A stretch of DNA of 64,000 bases from Sipunculus nudus (taxonomy: Eukaryota; Annelida; Sipuncula; Golfingiida; Sipunculidae). Below are positions 35,986 to 47,742 of the stretch, piece by piece. The stretch is taken from contig CM049320.1 in assembly GCA_026874595.1 (NCBI GenBank), positions 7,007,464-7,071,463 on the forward strand. Direction: 5' to 3'. The translations under genes were made by a program, and so were the position numbers. Every line of letters begins with the position of its first letter. The first letter of the stretch is position 1. Under the pieces are notes generated by a model. The model was given only the letters and a program-made list of their open reading frames with translations. It was not told the DNA's origin and searched no databases.

Positions 35986-36495
35986 AGCACTGGCACTGCA
36001 CATCTGTATGTCAGATCTTTTACACAGGTCAGCTTTTCCCTGCATTTAAGTGCCTTTGTTTGTACAAGGTCTTGTTTTGCTGGTTGTTCACGTGAATCTG
36101 GAGTCAGGTTGGTCAACATCTCATGTGTACCTTGCTCCTGTGGGGTGACATGTGGTGGTTTGTCACTGAGACCAGTCACTGTCTCGTCAAGTCTAAGGGA
36201 AGACACTGTCTGAGTAAATACTGCTCATAGAGCTCCAGCCCCACTTGGGAAAAAACTGGAACACTGCACAAAAATGTTTGCATGGTAAATGATGTTTCTG
36301 CCAATCCATGCAAGTACACGATGGAGAGATACTGTCATCCCCAAAGATAATCGTGTGTTTCAGTGATTCATCACTACTCTCACTCTTTACCAGAAAATGG
36401 CCGTCCTTGACTTTGTGTATTTGCCCTGCAGTTATTGAGCTTTTCAATCCAAGCACAAGTTTGACTACTTCCCTTGGGTGGTTCCACAACTATGG
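35986..36495 (-). pseudogene. MULE transposase SWIM zinc finger and tail (copy 2)
   Basis: The minus-strand frame 36489-36193 encodes WNHPREVVKLVLG, then the SWIM finger CTCMDWQKHHLPCKHF (CxC...CxH) and FPKWGWSS. After a frame change the tail LRLDETVTG to KCREKLTCVKDLTY follows, down to about 35990. SWIM fingers sit C-terminal to the catalytic core in MULE transposases and bind DNA or protein. Here the core is absent upstream, so only the C-terminal third remains. Confidence 0.75.
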
Positions 36496-36539
36496 TGTAA
36501 GAGATGTCTCAAGGGAACTAACTTGAGAATTGTACATCA

Positions 36540-37395
36540 TACAAACTTATGCCAGGTTGCTAGGCTCCTATCTGTACTTATAACATATACCCTTCAGGTA
36601 ATAATTGTTAGGCTGCTCTCTACTTATAACAAACATATGACATGTAATTGTTATGCTCATATCTGAGATTATATACACATGAAAAGTTGGTTAGGCTGAC
36701 AGTTAATTTTTACATGTATCTTACAGGTTAATGTTAGGCTCCTCTAACCTGTCAGGCTCACCTCTCTACTTACTAACAAATATCGGACCCGTTATTGTTA
36801 GGCTAACCATGAAAAATTAATGGTTTACCACCAGTTACTTTGTAGACCTGTCACCCAGGTATACAACATACCAGATAGGGTGAGGGAGTAGAGAGAGGAC
36901 CCTGATGCATTGTCTGGCTAATTTATCTACTTTACACATTATCTACTTTACACATACCTGACAGAAGTCTAATATCTGACATAAGAAACCTGATATGGTT
37001 CTTGTCAGGTTCATCTGTAATTATTACAGATACCGAAAAGGTTATGGAAAGGCTTACACCTGTAAATATTAAAGATTTATGACATTTATTTTTACACTTA
37101 TATCTGTTAATATTATACATTCCTAGCAGGTTATTTTTAGTCTCATCTATGTTTGTGACATACCTAGCAGGTTATTTTAGTCACATCTATGACACATACA
37201 TGACAGGTTATTGTTAGGCTCATACCTGTACTCATCACACATACATGGCAGGTTAATTTGTCTCAATAGCTTTACTCATGACACTGGCAGGTTACTGTTA
37301 GGCTCATATCTGTTATTATTACACATTCCTGGCAGGTTATTGTTTGGTACCTCTCTCTACTTATAACACACCTATGACAGGTTTTTATAAGACTC
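36540..37395 (-). repeat. Degenerate 45-bp minisatellite block, inverted orientation
   Basis: Includes the second copy of the duplicated block (about 36550-36973), followed by further CAGGTTATTGTTAGG-type units. Orientation is opposite to the main array. Confidence 0.7.
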
Positions 37396-37814
37396 ATTAT
37401 AATGGGAAATGTTCATCATAAAACCATAAATTACAGATATCGTGTCTCCTACAGCATCATCAGTTAGGCCAAAAAAAAAATTAAAGGTATGGTTCTCAGG
37501 CACCGGCTGCATCAATTTTAAACCCGCGCATCAAAATTTTTTATTTTGATTTTCAATAAAAACTTTCCAATTTTGAGCTGCTGCCCCTCCTACATTTCTT
37601 TCAAGAAGATAAAACCATACAATTTCCTTTGTTTTGTAGTGCTTTTACTTATTTAGCAAAATAAAACTTATTTTCATGCTTTTCCCTTATCATTTGACAT
37701 TTTTATCGAAACATACCAAAAAATTTTAAAAATTTAAAATAAAAAAGCGCACGCCCACATTGATTTCTGAAAAAAAGTGCCTAAGAACCATACCTTTTTT
37801 TTTTTATTTTGGCC

Positions 37815-38050
37815 TTAGGGAGTGGAGCATATGATTTAGTTCCAATGTTGGCCTGTAGGGGGCGATGCCATCGTAGGGCAAATTTTCTGTGCAGTTTGAA
37901 AAGAAACCAATAAAATTTCACCAATCTTTCATCTTGAGGAGTTAAGGGCGTTTTTGACAAGAAAGGGGAATCCATTTAGACTGAGGTTCTTATTATTGTA
38001 CATGTAGAAGTGTAAAGACATGCTGCATGGCGAGTCAAACCAATGGTTTA
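37815..38050 (+). repeat. Dispersed unit, copy 1 of 3 inside the MULE
   Basis: A segment with GGCCTGTAGGGGGCGATG and AAAGGGGAATCCATTTAGAC markers. A direct copy lies at about 38420-38620 and an inverted copy at about 41180-41420. The direct and inverted copies form long inverted pairs inside the element. Confidence 0.7.
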
Positions 38051-38400
38051 CCACCAGGTACTTTTTTGACCTGTCACCCAGAATGTATACATACCAAATA
38101 GGGTGAGGAGAGTACAGAGAGGACCCTGATGCATTGTCTGGTTAATTTATCTACTTTACACATACCTGACAGAAACCTAATATCTGACATAAGAAACCTG
38201 ACAGGGTTATTGTCAGGTTCATCTGCAATTATTACAGATACCCGAGAGGTTATTTTTAGTCTCATCTATGTTTGTGACATACCTAGCAGGTTATTTTTAG
38301 TCACACCTATGACACATACATGACAGGTTATTGTTAGGCTCATATCTGTACTCATCACACATACATGGCAGGTTATTGCTAGGTTCCTCTCTACTTATAA
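38040..38400 (-). repeat. Degenerate 45-bp units and third copy of the duplicated block
   Basis: Sequence from TGGTTTACCACCAG to ACATACCTGACAGAA matches 36.82-36.97 kb, and then 45-bp-type units continue. Confidence 0.65.
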
Positions 38401-38419
38401 CACACTCATGACAGATCAT

Positions 38420-38620
38420 TATTACGTTTTAGTTCCAACTTTGGCCTGTAGGGTGCGATGCTATGGTAGGTCAAACTTTCTTTGCAGTTTGCATAATTTT
38501 TTTTTTTTATCTGAAGGAAGTAGGGCATTGGTGACAGGAAAGGGGAATCAATTTTGACTCCAGGCTTTTTTATTGTGCAAGCTGAAGAAATTTGTTACAA
38601 GTAACGAGAGGAGCCTGACA
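38420..38620 (+). repeat. Dispersed unit, copy 2 of 3 inside the MULE
   Basis: Direct copy of 37815-38050 with deletions, including the markers GGCCTGTAGGGTGCGATG and AAAGGGGAATCAATTTTGAC. Confidence 0.65.
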
Positions 38621-38659
38621 GCTTATTGTTAGGTATATATCCACTTGTTACACATACAT

Positions 38660-39900
38660 GATGTATCGAAAGTTTCAGATCTTATGTTTCCTGTTGCATC
38701 ATTAGGTTTGAATGTCACTTGGTTATACATACCATTAGATAAAAATTGTTTAACATGGCATTATCATGATAGGTCTCAGCATTTCACAACACTTAATCAT
38801 GCAAACATCACCATCAGTTACATATACTGTTTCACATAGCATTATCAGGTAGTAGTAGCACTGTGCATCATGTTTCAAGTAAAACATTAAGTATACACAT
38901 TGTGTTTCACATAGCGTAGTTAGATATGGGTAAATTATAATACATATTGTCACAGAACAGATAAAATTACACCCTGTATTATTCCCTGTAGCATCACTTG
39001 GTTTGGATGTCATTGGGTGTAACACACAACACGAGGTGCACAATCTCAATATGCCAACATCACCATCAGATACATACACTGTATCATATAGAATTATCAG
39101 GTAGTAGCACTGTGCACCGTGTTTCAAGTAAAACATTAAATACACTCATTGAGTTTCACATAGCATAATAAGATATCGGTACATTATAATACATATTGTC
39201 ACAGAACAGTTAAAATTACACCCTGTATTATTCCCTGTAGCATCACTTGGTCTGGATGTCATTGGGTGTTACACAACATCTGGTGCACAATCTCATTATG
39301 CAATCACCACCATCAGTTACATACACTGTCATATCAAATTATCAGGTAGTACTAACTTGTGCACTATGTTTCTAGTAAAACATTAAGTAAACACATTGTT
39401 TCACATAGCATAATTAGATATGGGTATATTAAAATGCATATTGTCAAAGAACAGTTAAAATTACACCCTGTATTATTCCCTGTAGCATCATTTGGTCTAG
39501 ATGTCTTTGGGTGTAACACATAACATGAGGTGCACAGTCAATATGCCAACATCACCATCCGTTACATACACTGTATCATATAGAATTATCAGGTAGTAGC
39601 ACTGTGCACCGTGTTTCAAGTAAAACATTAAATACACTCATTGTTTCACATAGCATAATAAGATATGGGTACATTATAATACATATTGTCACAGAACAGT
39701 TAAAATTACACCCTGTATTATTCCCTGTAGCATCATTTGGTCTAGATGTCATTGGGTGTTACACATAACACGAGGTACACATTCTCATTATGCAAACATC
39801 ATCAGTTACATACACGGTTTCACATAGCAATATCAGGTAGAAGCAAACTTTACCATCAGTTACATATATCTTGCTTCACATAGCATCATTAGAGGTCAGT
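38660..39900. repeat. About 245-bp tandem repeat, five copies
   Basis: The marker ATCACCATCAGTTACATA, or close variants, recurs near 38807, 39059, 39307, 39552 and 39792. Another shared marker is TTACACCCTGTATTATTCCC. No copy carries a consistent open frame. Confidence 0.8.
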
Positions 39901-40586
39901 GGTAGGAATTTGGTTTAAAAATCTTAATCGATGACTGAACAATAAAAACAATTATTCATTGATTATTTCATGCACTTTCTACATAGGCACAGAATCTGCA
40001 GTATACTAGTACCTAAAATATAACCCAGTCTGAATGACATGTACATAGGTAACTAGAATACGTGTAGTCCACAAGCGACTACGTGTATCCGCCAAAATCA
40101 GAGTAGGACGGGTGAAGTGATGCATGGATTGAGTGGCAAGAGGAAATAAAAGTTAAATGTGTTACATATTATAATGGACTTCTGCCACGTAAACATGATT
40201 GTAGGTGGCGCCACCTGTTTTTTGAACAAGAAACTATCCAAGATGTATACACATGCGAAATTTCAGGTGGAAAAGTCAAACCACTGCAGAAATATGAGTG
40301 ATTTTTTTCCTGATCGGTCAAATGGTTCCCGAGTCATGTGGGTTCATGTGTAGAAACAGACATCCAAATGGACGCTGGGCAGAGAGGAAAGTTCAGAGGT
40401 CAAGGCCAATTGGTTAGGCACCAGTTCACATGTGACCCGATAATTTGTGTAAGTTTCGGAATGCAGCGGCAGCAGAACCTGGTCAAAAACATAGTATTTG
40501 CAAAACTTCGTTTACAATAATAATAAAACCAATCTACTAGCACCTATCCGCCATCAATAATTTTATTTTTCTATATTTTTTTAAAG
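39901..40586 (+). other. MULE interior, end of presumed intron 1
   Basis: Contains a GGTGGCGCCACC palindrome at 40205-40216. The following sequence resembles 27.94-28.2 kb of the family B element (CAAGATGTATACACATGCG versus GACATGTATAAATATGCCC). It ends in a T-rich tract and the acceptor TTTTTTAAAG at 40577-40586. Confidence 0.45.
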
Positions 40587-40759
40587 AATTTGGAGGGATG
40601 AATAAGAAGATATGGTGGTGCGACGCACAAAAAACCTATGGCTTTCATCTGGATTTTGATGGCATCCCTTATGTGATCCTAGGAAGGAGACTTATGGAAT
40701 GCCAGAATGGACCGGATAGAAACAAAGCTGTAAAGCAGAAATCAGCCAATAAAAGAAAG
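40587..40759 (+). CDS. MULE transposase-like protein, exon 2
   Basis: An acceptor AAAG/AA at 40586/40587 and a donor AAAG/GTATCA at 40759/40760 bound an exon that restores the frame of exon 1 (G + AA = Glu). It encodes EFGGMNKKIWWCDAQKTYGF, then FDGIPYVILGRRLMECQNGP and a Lys/Asn-rich tail. The match of phase across a 10.4 kb gap is the main support. The next exon, which should lead into the catalytic core, was not found between here and the right end, where the 45-bp array now lies. Confidence 0.6.
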
Positions 40760-42190
40760 GTATCACTTGAGACTTTTAGATGAATCTCCATGAAATGTCA
40801 AGTGTTGGTCAAACTAAAGCAGTGAAATTAAGATATTTTGCTTATTGCACAAGTGCATTTCTAAATATTCTCACATACAGAAAAGTGAAGTATGACAAAA
40901 AATCTATCAAAATATATGTTGTGTACAATTTTGAATAATTTTGTTTAAACCAGAAAACTGCAATTGCAGTCTTTGGACACACAATATTATACTATGTTGT
41001 TCAATAAAACGATCGTGTAACTGCCCATTTAATTTTAAAAATACAAAAAAAATAACTCAGTGGGAGGACATGCCTCTCATTAACAAAATGTGAGTTATTT
41101 ACTCAATTAATTGACAAAACCTTCCTTAGTACGCATAATTAAAGGTTACATTCACAAAGTACCAGATAGTGAACCGTTGGTTTGGCCCTCCATGCAGCAC
41201 GTCTTCACGCTCCCACGTGTACAATAAAAAAGGCCTTGGAGTCCAAATTGATTCCCCTTTCCGGTCACCAACGCCCCCTATTTACTTCTGATGAAAAAAA
41301 CATTTAACAATTTTCATGGGTGTCGATTCATTCAAAATACAAAGAAAGTTTGCCTTCTGACGACATCGCCCCCTACAGGCAACGGTGAAAACTAAATCAA
41401 ATGCACTCCCAAATGAACTTGTCAATTAAAAATCAGGAAATGCCAACCACGGCTAGTAAAATATCTGTTCTTATGAATAAAAAAAATATTAATAACAAGA
41501 CTTTTATTGATTTAACTTAACAAATGGATAATTAGCCCGATTGAGTTAAAAAAAGTAAACTAAACCACAGGGTCCACCTAGGGAACCCAAGTAACTTTCC
41601 ATGAAAGGCTATAGTCCGTTTCATCCCCTCATGTCCACCAGTTTTTTGCTATGAATATTTTTATTTGTTACATTTCAAGGGAAACAATTATAGTGTAGAG
41701 GAGAGGATTACAGAACCTAATTTTCAACTAGGTAACTAAATTCCTACCTTATTCCCTATTTGAATAACAGAATTTTCTGAAAATCTGAGAAATCAGTCTA
41801 CATTTTACAACATATCAGACCCACTTAAGGCGGTCAAGGTCATTTGTCACATGCAAAAACAGCATCAACTGACAGCTGCTGATTGGATGATCTCATGTAA
41901 ACACGCTTAAAAATATAACCAGCTAAAACAAAGATGGCTACTTATGGAGGGACACACAATACCTGCCAGATCATGATAAAGAGACTAAAATGTTGTAAAA
42001 CATGAACAGGGGATTTATTGTAAAATTCTTAACTGCCATATTAGGTTGTCACTTCCATTTGTTGTTTACTTGTAAAATATTGAAAAATATAAACTTTTAG
42101 GTAAGTACTCTACAAAAAAACAGGTGGACAGCAGGTGGTGAAATGGACTATAGTAGAAATATATTTAAATGAATAATAACATTTGTTATT
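40760..42190 (+). other. MULE interior between exon 2 and the 45-bp array
   Basis: No coding sequence was recognised. The inverted copy of the dispersed unit lies at about 41180-41420, and the remainder is AT-rich. Confidence 0.45.
41180..41420 (-). repeat. Dispersed unit, copy 3 of 3, inverted
   Basis: Reverse complement of the unit at 37815-38050 and 38420-38620 (markers GATTCCCCTTTCCGGTCACC and CATCGCCCCCTACAGGC). Confidence 0.7.
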
Positions 42191-42194
42191 TGAT

Positions 42195-45100
42195 ATGACC
42201 CTAACAATAACCTGCCAGGTATGTGTCAGGTATACAGATATGATCCTAACAATAACCTGCCAGGTATATGTCTTGAGTACAGATATGATCCTAACAACAT
42301 CCTGCCAGCTATGTGTCATGAGTACAGATATGAGCCTAACAATAACCTGCCAGCTATGTGTCGTGAGTACAGATATGAGCCTAACAATAACCTGCCATGT
42401 ATGTATGATCAGTGCAGATATGACCCTAACAATAACCTGTCAGGTATGTGTGATGAGTACAGATATGAGCCTATTAATAACCTGCCAGCTATGTGTCATG
42501 AGTACAGATATGAGCCTAACAATAACCTGCCAGGTATGTGTCATGAGTAGAGATATGAGCCTAACAATAACCTGCCATGTATGTGTCATGAGTACAGATA
42601 TAAGCCCAACAATAAACTTCCATGTATGTGTGATGAGTGCAGATATGAGCCTAACAAAACCTGTCAGGTACGTGTCATAGTTATAGATAAGTGTCTAACA
42701 ATAACCTGCTAGGTATGTTTCATTTACATAGATATGAGCCTAACAATAACCTGCCATGTATGTGTAATGAATACAGATATAAGCCCAACAATAACCTGCC
42801 AGGTATGTGTGATGAGTACATATATGAGCCTAACAATAACCTGCTAGGCATGTGTCATGAGTACAGATATGAGTCTAACAATAAACTGCTAGGTATGTGT
42901 GATGAGTACATATATGAGCCTAACAATAACCTGCCAGGTATGTGTAATGAATACAGATATGAGCCCAACAATTACCTGCTAGGTAAGTGTCATGAGTGCA
43001 GATATGAGCCTAACAATAACCTGTCAGGTACGTGTCATAGTTATAGATAAGTGTCTAACAATAACCTGCTAGGTAAGTGTCATGAGTGCAGATATGAGCC
43101 TAACAATAACCTGTCAGGTACGTGTCATAGTTATAGATAAGTGTCTAACAATAACCTGCTAGGTATGTTTCATTTACATAGATATGAGCCTAACAATAAC
43201 CTGCCAGGTATGTGTAATGAATACAGATATAAGCCCAACAATAACCTGTCAGGTATGTGTGATGAGTACATATATGAGCTTAACAATAACCTGCTAGGTA
43301 TGTGTCATGAGTACAGATATGAGTCTAACAATAAACTGCCAGGTATGTGTGATGAGTACAGATATGAGCCTAACAATAACCTGCCAGGTATGTGTAATGA
43401 GTACATATATGAGCCTAACAATAACCTGCCAAGTATGTGTGATGAGTACAGATATGAGCCTAACAATAACCTGCCATGTATGTGTGATGAGTACAGATAT
43501 GAGCCTAACAATAACCTGCCTTGTATGTGTGATGAGTGCAGATATAAGCCTAACAATAACCTGTCAGGTACGTGTCATAGTTATAGATAAGTGTCTAACA
43601 ATAACCTGCTAGGTATGTTTCATTTACATAGATATGAGCCTAACAATAACCTGCCATGTATGTGTCATGAGTACAGATATGAGCCCAACAATAACCTTCC
43701 ATGTATGTGTGATGAGTGCAGATATGAGCCTAACAATAACCTGCCTTGTATGTGTGATGAGTGCAGATATAAGCCTAACAATAACCTGTCAGGTACGTGT
43801 CATAGTTATAGATAAGTGTCTAACAATAACCTGCTAGGTATGTTTCATTTACATAGATATGAGCCTAACAATAACCTGCCAGGTATGTGTAATGAATACA
43901 GATATAAGCCCAACAATAACCTGCCAGGTATGTGTGATGAGTACATATATGAGCCTAACAATAACCTGCTATATATATATAGGTATGTGTCATGAGTACA
44001 GATATGAGTCTAACAATTAACTGCTAGGTATGTGTGATGAGTACATATATGAGCCTAACTATGACCTGCCATGTATGTGTGATGAGTACAGATATGAGCC
44101 TAACAATAACCTGCCTTGTATGTGTAATGAGTGCAGATATGAGCCTAACAATAACCTGTCAGGTACGTGTCATAGTTATAGATAAGTGTCTAACAATAAC
44201 CTGCTAGGTATGTTTCATTTACATAGATATGAGCCTAACAATAACCTGCCAGGTATGTGTAATGAATACAGATATAAGCCCAACAATAACCTGCCAGGTA
44301 TGTGTGATGAGTACATATATGAGCCTAACAATAACCTGCTAGGTATGTGTCATGAGTACAGATATGAGTCTAACAATAAACTGCCAGGTATGTGTGATGA
44401 GTACAGATATGAGCCTAACAATAACCTGCTAGGTATGTGTGATGAGTACATATATGAGCCTAACAATAACCTGCCAAGTATGTGTGATGAGTACAGATAT
44501 GAGCCTAACAATAACCTGCCATGTATGTGTGATGAGTACAGATATGAGCCTAACAATAACCTGCCTTGTATGTGTAATGAGTGCAGATATGAGCCTAACA
44601 ATAACCTGTCAGGTACGTGTCATAGTTATAGATAAGTGTCTAACAATAACCTGCTAGGTATGTTTCATTTACATAGACATGAGCCTAACAATAACCTGCC
44701 ATGTATGTGTCATGAGTACAGATATGAGCCCAACAATAACCTTCCATGTATGTGTGATGAGTGCAGATATGAGCCTAACAATAACCTGTCAGGTACGTGT
44801 CATAGTTAAAGATAAGTGTCTAACAATAACCTGCTAGGTATGTTTCATTTACATAGATATTAGCCTAACAATAACCTGCCAGGTATGTGTAATGAATACA
44901 GATATAAGCCCAACAATAACCTGCCAGGTATGTGTGATGAGTACATATATGAGCCTAACAATAACCTGCTAGGCATGTGTCATGAATACAGATATGAGTC
45001 TAACAATAAACTGCTAGGTATGTGTGATGAGTACATATATGAGCCTAACAATAACCTGCCAGGTATGTGTAATGAATACAGATATGAGCCCAACAATAAC

Positions 45101-46965
45101 CTGCTAGGTAAGTGTCATGAGTGCAGATATGAGCCTAACAATAACCTGTCAGGTACGTGTCATAGTTATAGATAAGTGTCTAACAATAACCTGCTAGGTA
45201 AGTGTCATGAGTGCAGATATGAGCCTAACAATAACCTGTCAGGTACGTGTCATAGTTATAGATAAGTGTCTAACAATAACCTGCTAGGTATGTTTCATTT
45301 ACATAGATATGAGCCTAACAATAACCTGCCAGGTATGTGTAATGAATACAGATATAAGCCCAACAATAACCTGTCAGGTATGTGTGATGAGTACATATAT
45401 GAGCTTAACAATAACCTGCTAGGTATGTGTCATGAGTACAGATATGAGTCTAACAATAAACTGCCAGGTATGTGTGATGAGTACAGATATGAGCCTAACA
45501 ATAACCTGCTAGGTATGTGTGATGAGTACATATATGAGCCTAACAATAACCTGCCAAGTATGTGTGATGAGTACAGATATGAGCCTAACAATAACCTGCC
45601 ATGTATGTGTGATGAGTACAGATATGAGCCTAACAATAACCTGCCTTGTATGTGTGATGAGTGCAGATATAAGCCTAACAATAACCTGTCAGGTACGTGT
45701 CATAGTTATAGATAAGTGTCTAACAATAACCTGCTAGGTATGTTTCATTTACATAGATATGAGCCTAACAATAACCTGCCATGTATGTGTCATGAGTACA
45801 GATATGAGCCCAACAATAACCTTCCATGTATGTGTGATGAGTGCAGATATGAGCCTAACAATAACCTGTCAGGTACGTGTCATAGTTAAAGATAAGTGTC
45901 TAACAATAACCTGCTAGGTATGTTTCATTTACATAGATATGAGCCTAACAATAACCTGCCAGATATGTGTAATGAATACAGATATAAGCCCAACAATAAC
46001 CTGTCAGCTATGTGTCATGAGTACAGATATGAGCCTAAAAATAACCTGCCATGTATGTGTCATGAGTACAGATATGAGCCTAACAAAAACCTGCTAGGTA
46101 TGTTTCATTTACAAAGATATGAGCCTAACAATAACCTGCCAGGTATGTGTAATGAGTACAGATATGAGCCTAACAATAACCTGCCAGCTATGTGTGATGA
46201 GTACATATATGAGCCTAACAATAACCTGCCAGGTATGTGTGATGAGTACAGATATGAGCCTAACAATAACCTGCCATGTATGTGTGATGAGTGCAGATAT
46301 GAGCCTAACAATAACCTGCCATGTATGTGTGATGAGTACAGATATGAGCCTAACAATAACCTGCCAGGTATGTGTGATGAGTACAAATATGAGCCTAACA
46401 ATAACCTGCCATGTATGTGTGATGAGTACAGATATGAGCCTAACAATAACCTGCCTTGTATGTATGATAAGTGCAGATATGAGCCTAACAATAACCTGTC
46501 AGGTACGTGTCATAGTTATAGATAAGTGTCCAACAATAACCTGCTAGGTATGTTTCATTAACACAGATATGAGCCTAACAATAACCAGCCAGGTATGTGT
46601 GATGAGTACAGATATGAGCCCAACAATAACCTGCCAGGTATGTGTGATGAGTACAAATATGAGCCTAACAATAACCTGCCATGTATGTGTGATGAGTACA
46701 GATATGAGCCTAACAATAACCTGCCTTGTATGTATGATAAGTGCAGATATAAGCCTAACAATAACCTGTCAGGTACGTGTCATAGTTATAGATAAGTGTC
46801 CAACAATAACCTGCTAGGTATGTTTCATTAACACAGATATGAGCCTAACAATAACCAGCCAGGTATGTGTGATGAGTACAGATATGAGCCCAACAATAAC
46901 CTGCTAGGTAAGTGTCATGAGTACAGATATGAGCCTAACAATAACCTGCCTGGTATGTGTCAATC
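42195..46965 (+). repeat. 45-bp minisatellite array, about 106 copies, with higher-order structure
   Basis: The unit runs from GAGCCTAACAATAACCTGCC through AGGTATGTGTGATGAGTACA to GATAT. Because 45 is divisible by three, each frame yields a 15-residue repeat such as EPNNNLPGMCDEYRY, and frames stay open until a variant unit with TAG/TAA (CATAGTTATAGATAAG) occurs. Blocks recur: 43141-43590 reappears at 44186 (shift 1045) and 45266 (shift 1080), and 42691 reappears at 44816 (shift 2125). The unit contains the inverted motif ACCTG-C-CAGGT. Position near the right end of the MULE suggests a structural or binding role, not a coding one. Confidence 0.92.
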
Positions 46966-46969
46966 TGAA

Positions 46970-47651
46970 ATAAAATGAGTCCTTTCAAGAACAAGTCAAC
47001 GGTCTTATTATTTCAGAAATGAGACAGATATGTGTGGTCTTTATAGCAGAAGTTCAAAATTTGAGCCAATAATCTAGGATTTTAAAATATTTTTATAGAG
47101 CACACACCGTTTCTTGGTTATAGGACATCAATCATGTAGTACTGTAGTATTGGTCTTATTGTATATTCATATTATTAAACGGTGAAAGCGCAATATAAGT
47201 GACCTGCCACGATTTGCCATTAGTCTTGCTTAATTTGTTCTTTGAATAAAGTTCTATAGTCTTATTTTTATGTGCATCTGATAAAAATGTGTGCACCTTG
47301 TTGAAATCATCAAGTAAGCTTCACGTCGGTGTGAGAAAAGTAAGGACACACCATCAGTAAGGAAGCCAGTTTTAGGCAAGTCACCTTTACTGCACTCTCA
47401 CAATATTAAACAATATAAAACAACTTCAAACAGCAGAAGACTAATACTTTAAAACTTCTTGTGACTTGTTCGTCTCATGAAGTGATAACTTCGTGCAACA
47501 GAGACCTGCATCGCCATTTCCAACTGCCATGTTGCCGTGTTGCCCCCTTGTTCGTCTCATGAAGCGATAACTTCGTGTAACAATACTAACATAGACCTGC
47601 ATCGCCATTTCCAACAGCCATGTTGCCCGTCTGCTTCGCACATGGCAACTG
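46970..47651 (+). other. MULE right subterminal region
   Basis: Unique AT-rich sequence, then two tandem copies of an approximately 90-bp unit (about 47460-47640) with the marker TTGTTCGTCTCATGAAG at 47466 and 47549 and GACCTGCATCGCCATTTCCA at 47501 and 47593. No coding sequence was recognised. Confidence 0.55.
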
Positions 47652-47742
47652 TGACGTCAGCTGTGACGTAGTCAACATATGTGTTCATACATATTAATGA
47701 GGACTCCATATTAGGTGAGGTGCTTGTTATTAAGTGCCTTCC
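47652..47742 (-). repeat. Right terminal inverted repeat of the MULE
   Basis: Reverse complement of 29850-29941 with one gap and about six substitutions. The outermost 40 bases are identical. The inner end also keeps TGACGTCA (47652-47659), CAGCTG and TGACGTA. Confidence 0.92.

Larger units (their letters stand above)
29850..47742 (+). mobile_element. 17.9 kb Mutator-like (MULE) DNA transposon
   Basis: The interval is bounded by 92/91-bp terminal inverted repeats, both starting GGAAGGCACTTAATAACAAG, and flanked by the 9-bp duplication ATTTTTTCA. Both outer flanks are the same family B repeat in the same orientation and phase. Inside are in-frame N-terminal transposase-like exons (+), fragments of a MULE-type catalytic core and SWIM zinc finger (-), several tandem arrays and a nested Helentron-like element. 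The length is unusual for the superfamily. An uninterrupted transposase gene was not found, so the element is probably defective and would need proteins from elsewhere. Confidence 0.88.

Noticed and set aside
42183-46817. Many open frames of 60-209 codons with 15-residue repeats
   Set aside because: They follow from a 45-bp unit (divisible by three) lacking stops in several frames on both strands, and all three forward frames are open at once. Nothing favours one frame, so they are not listed as genes.
42195-46965. CRISPR-like array
   Set aside because: Units are contiguous with no unique spacers, and the sequence is eukaryotic. The 41-bp array at 55.0-56.2 kb is rejected for the same reason.
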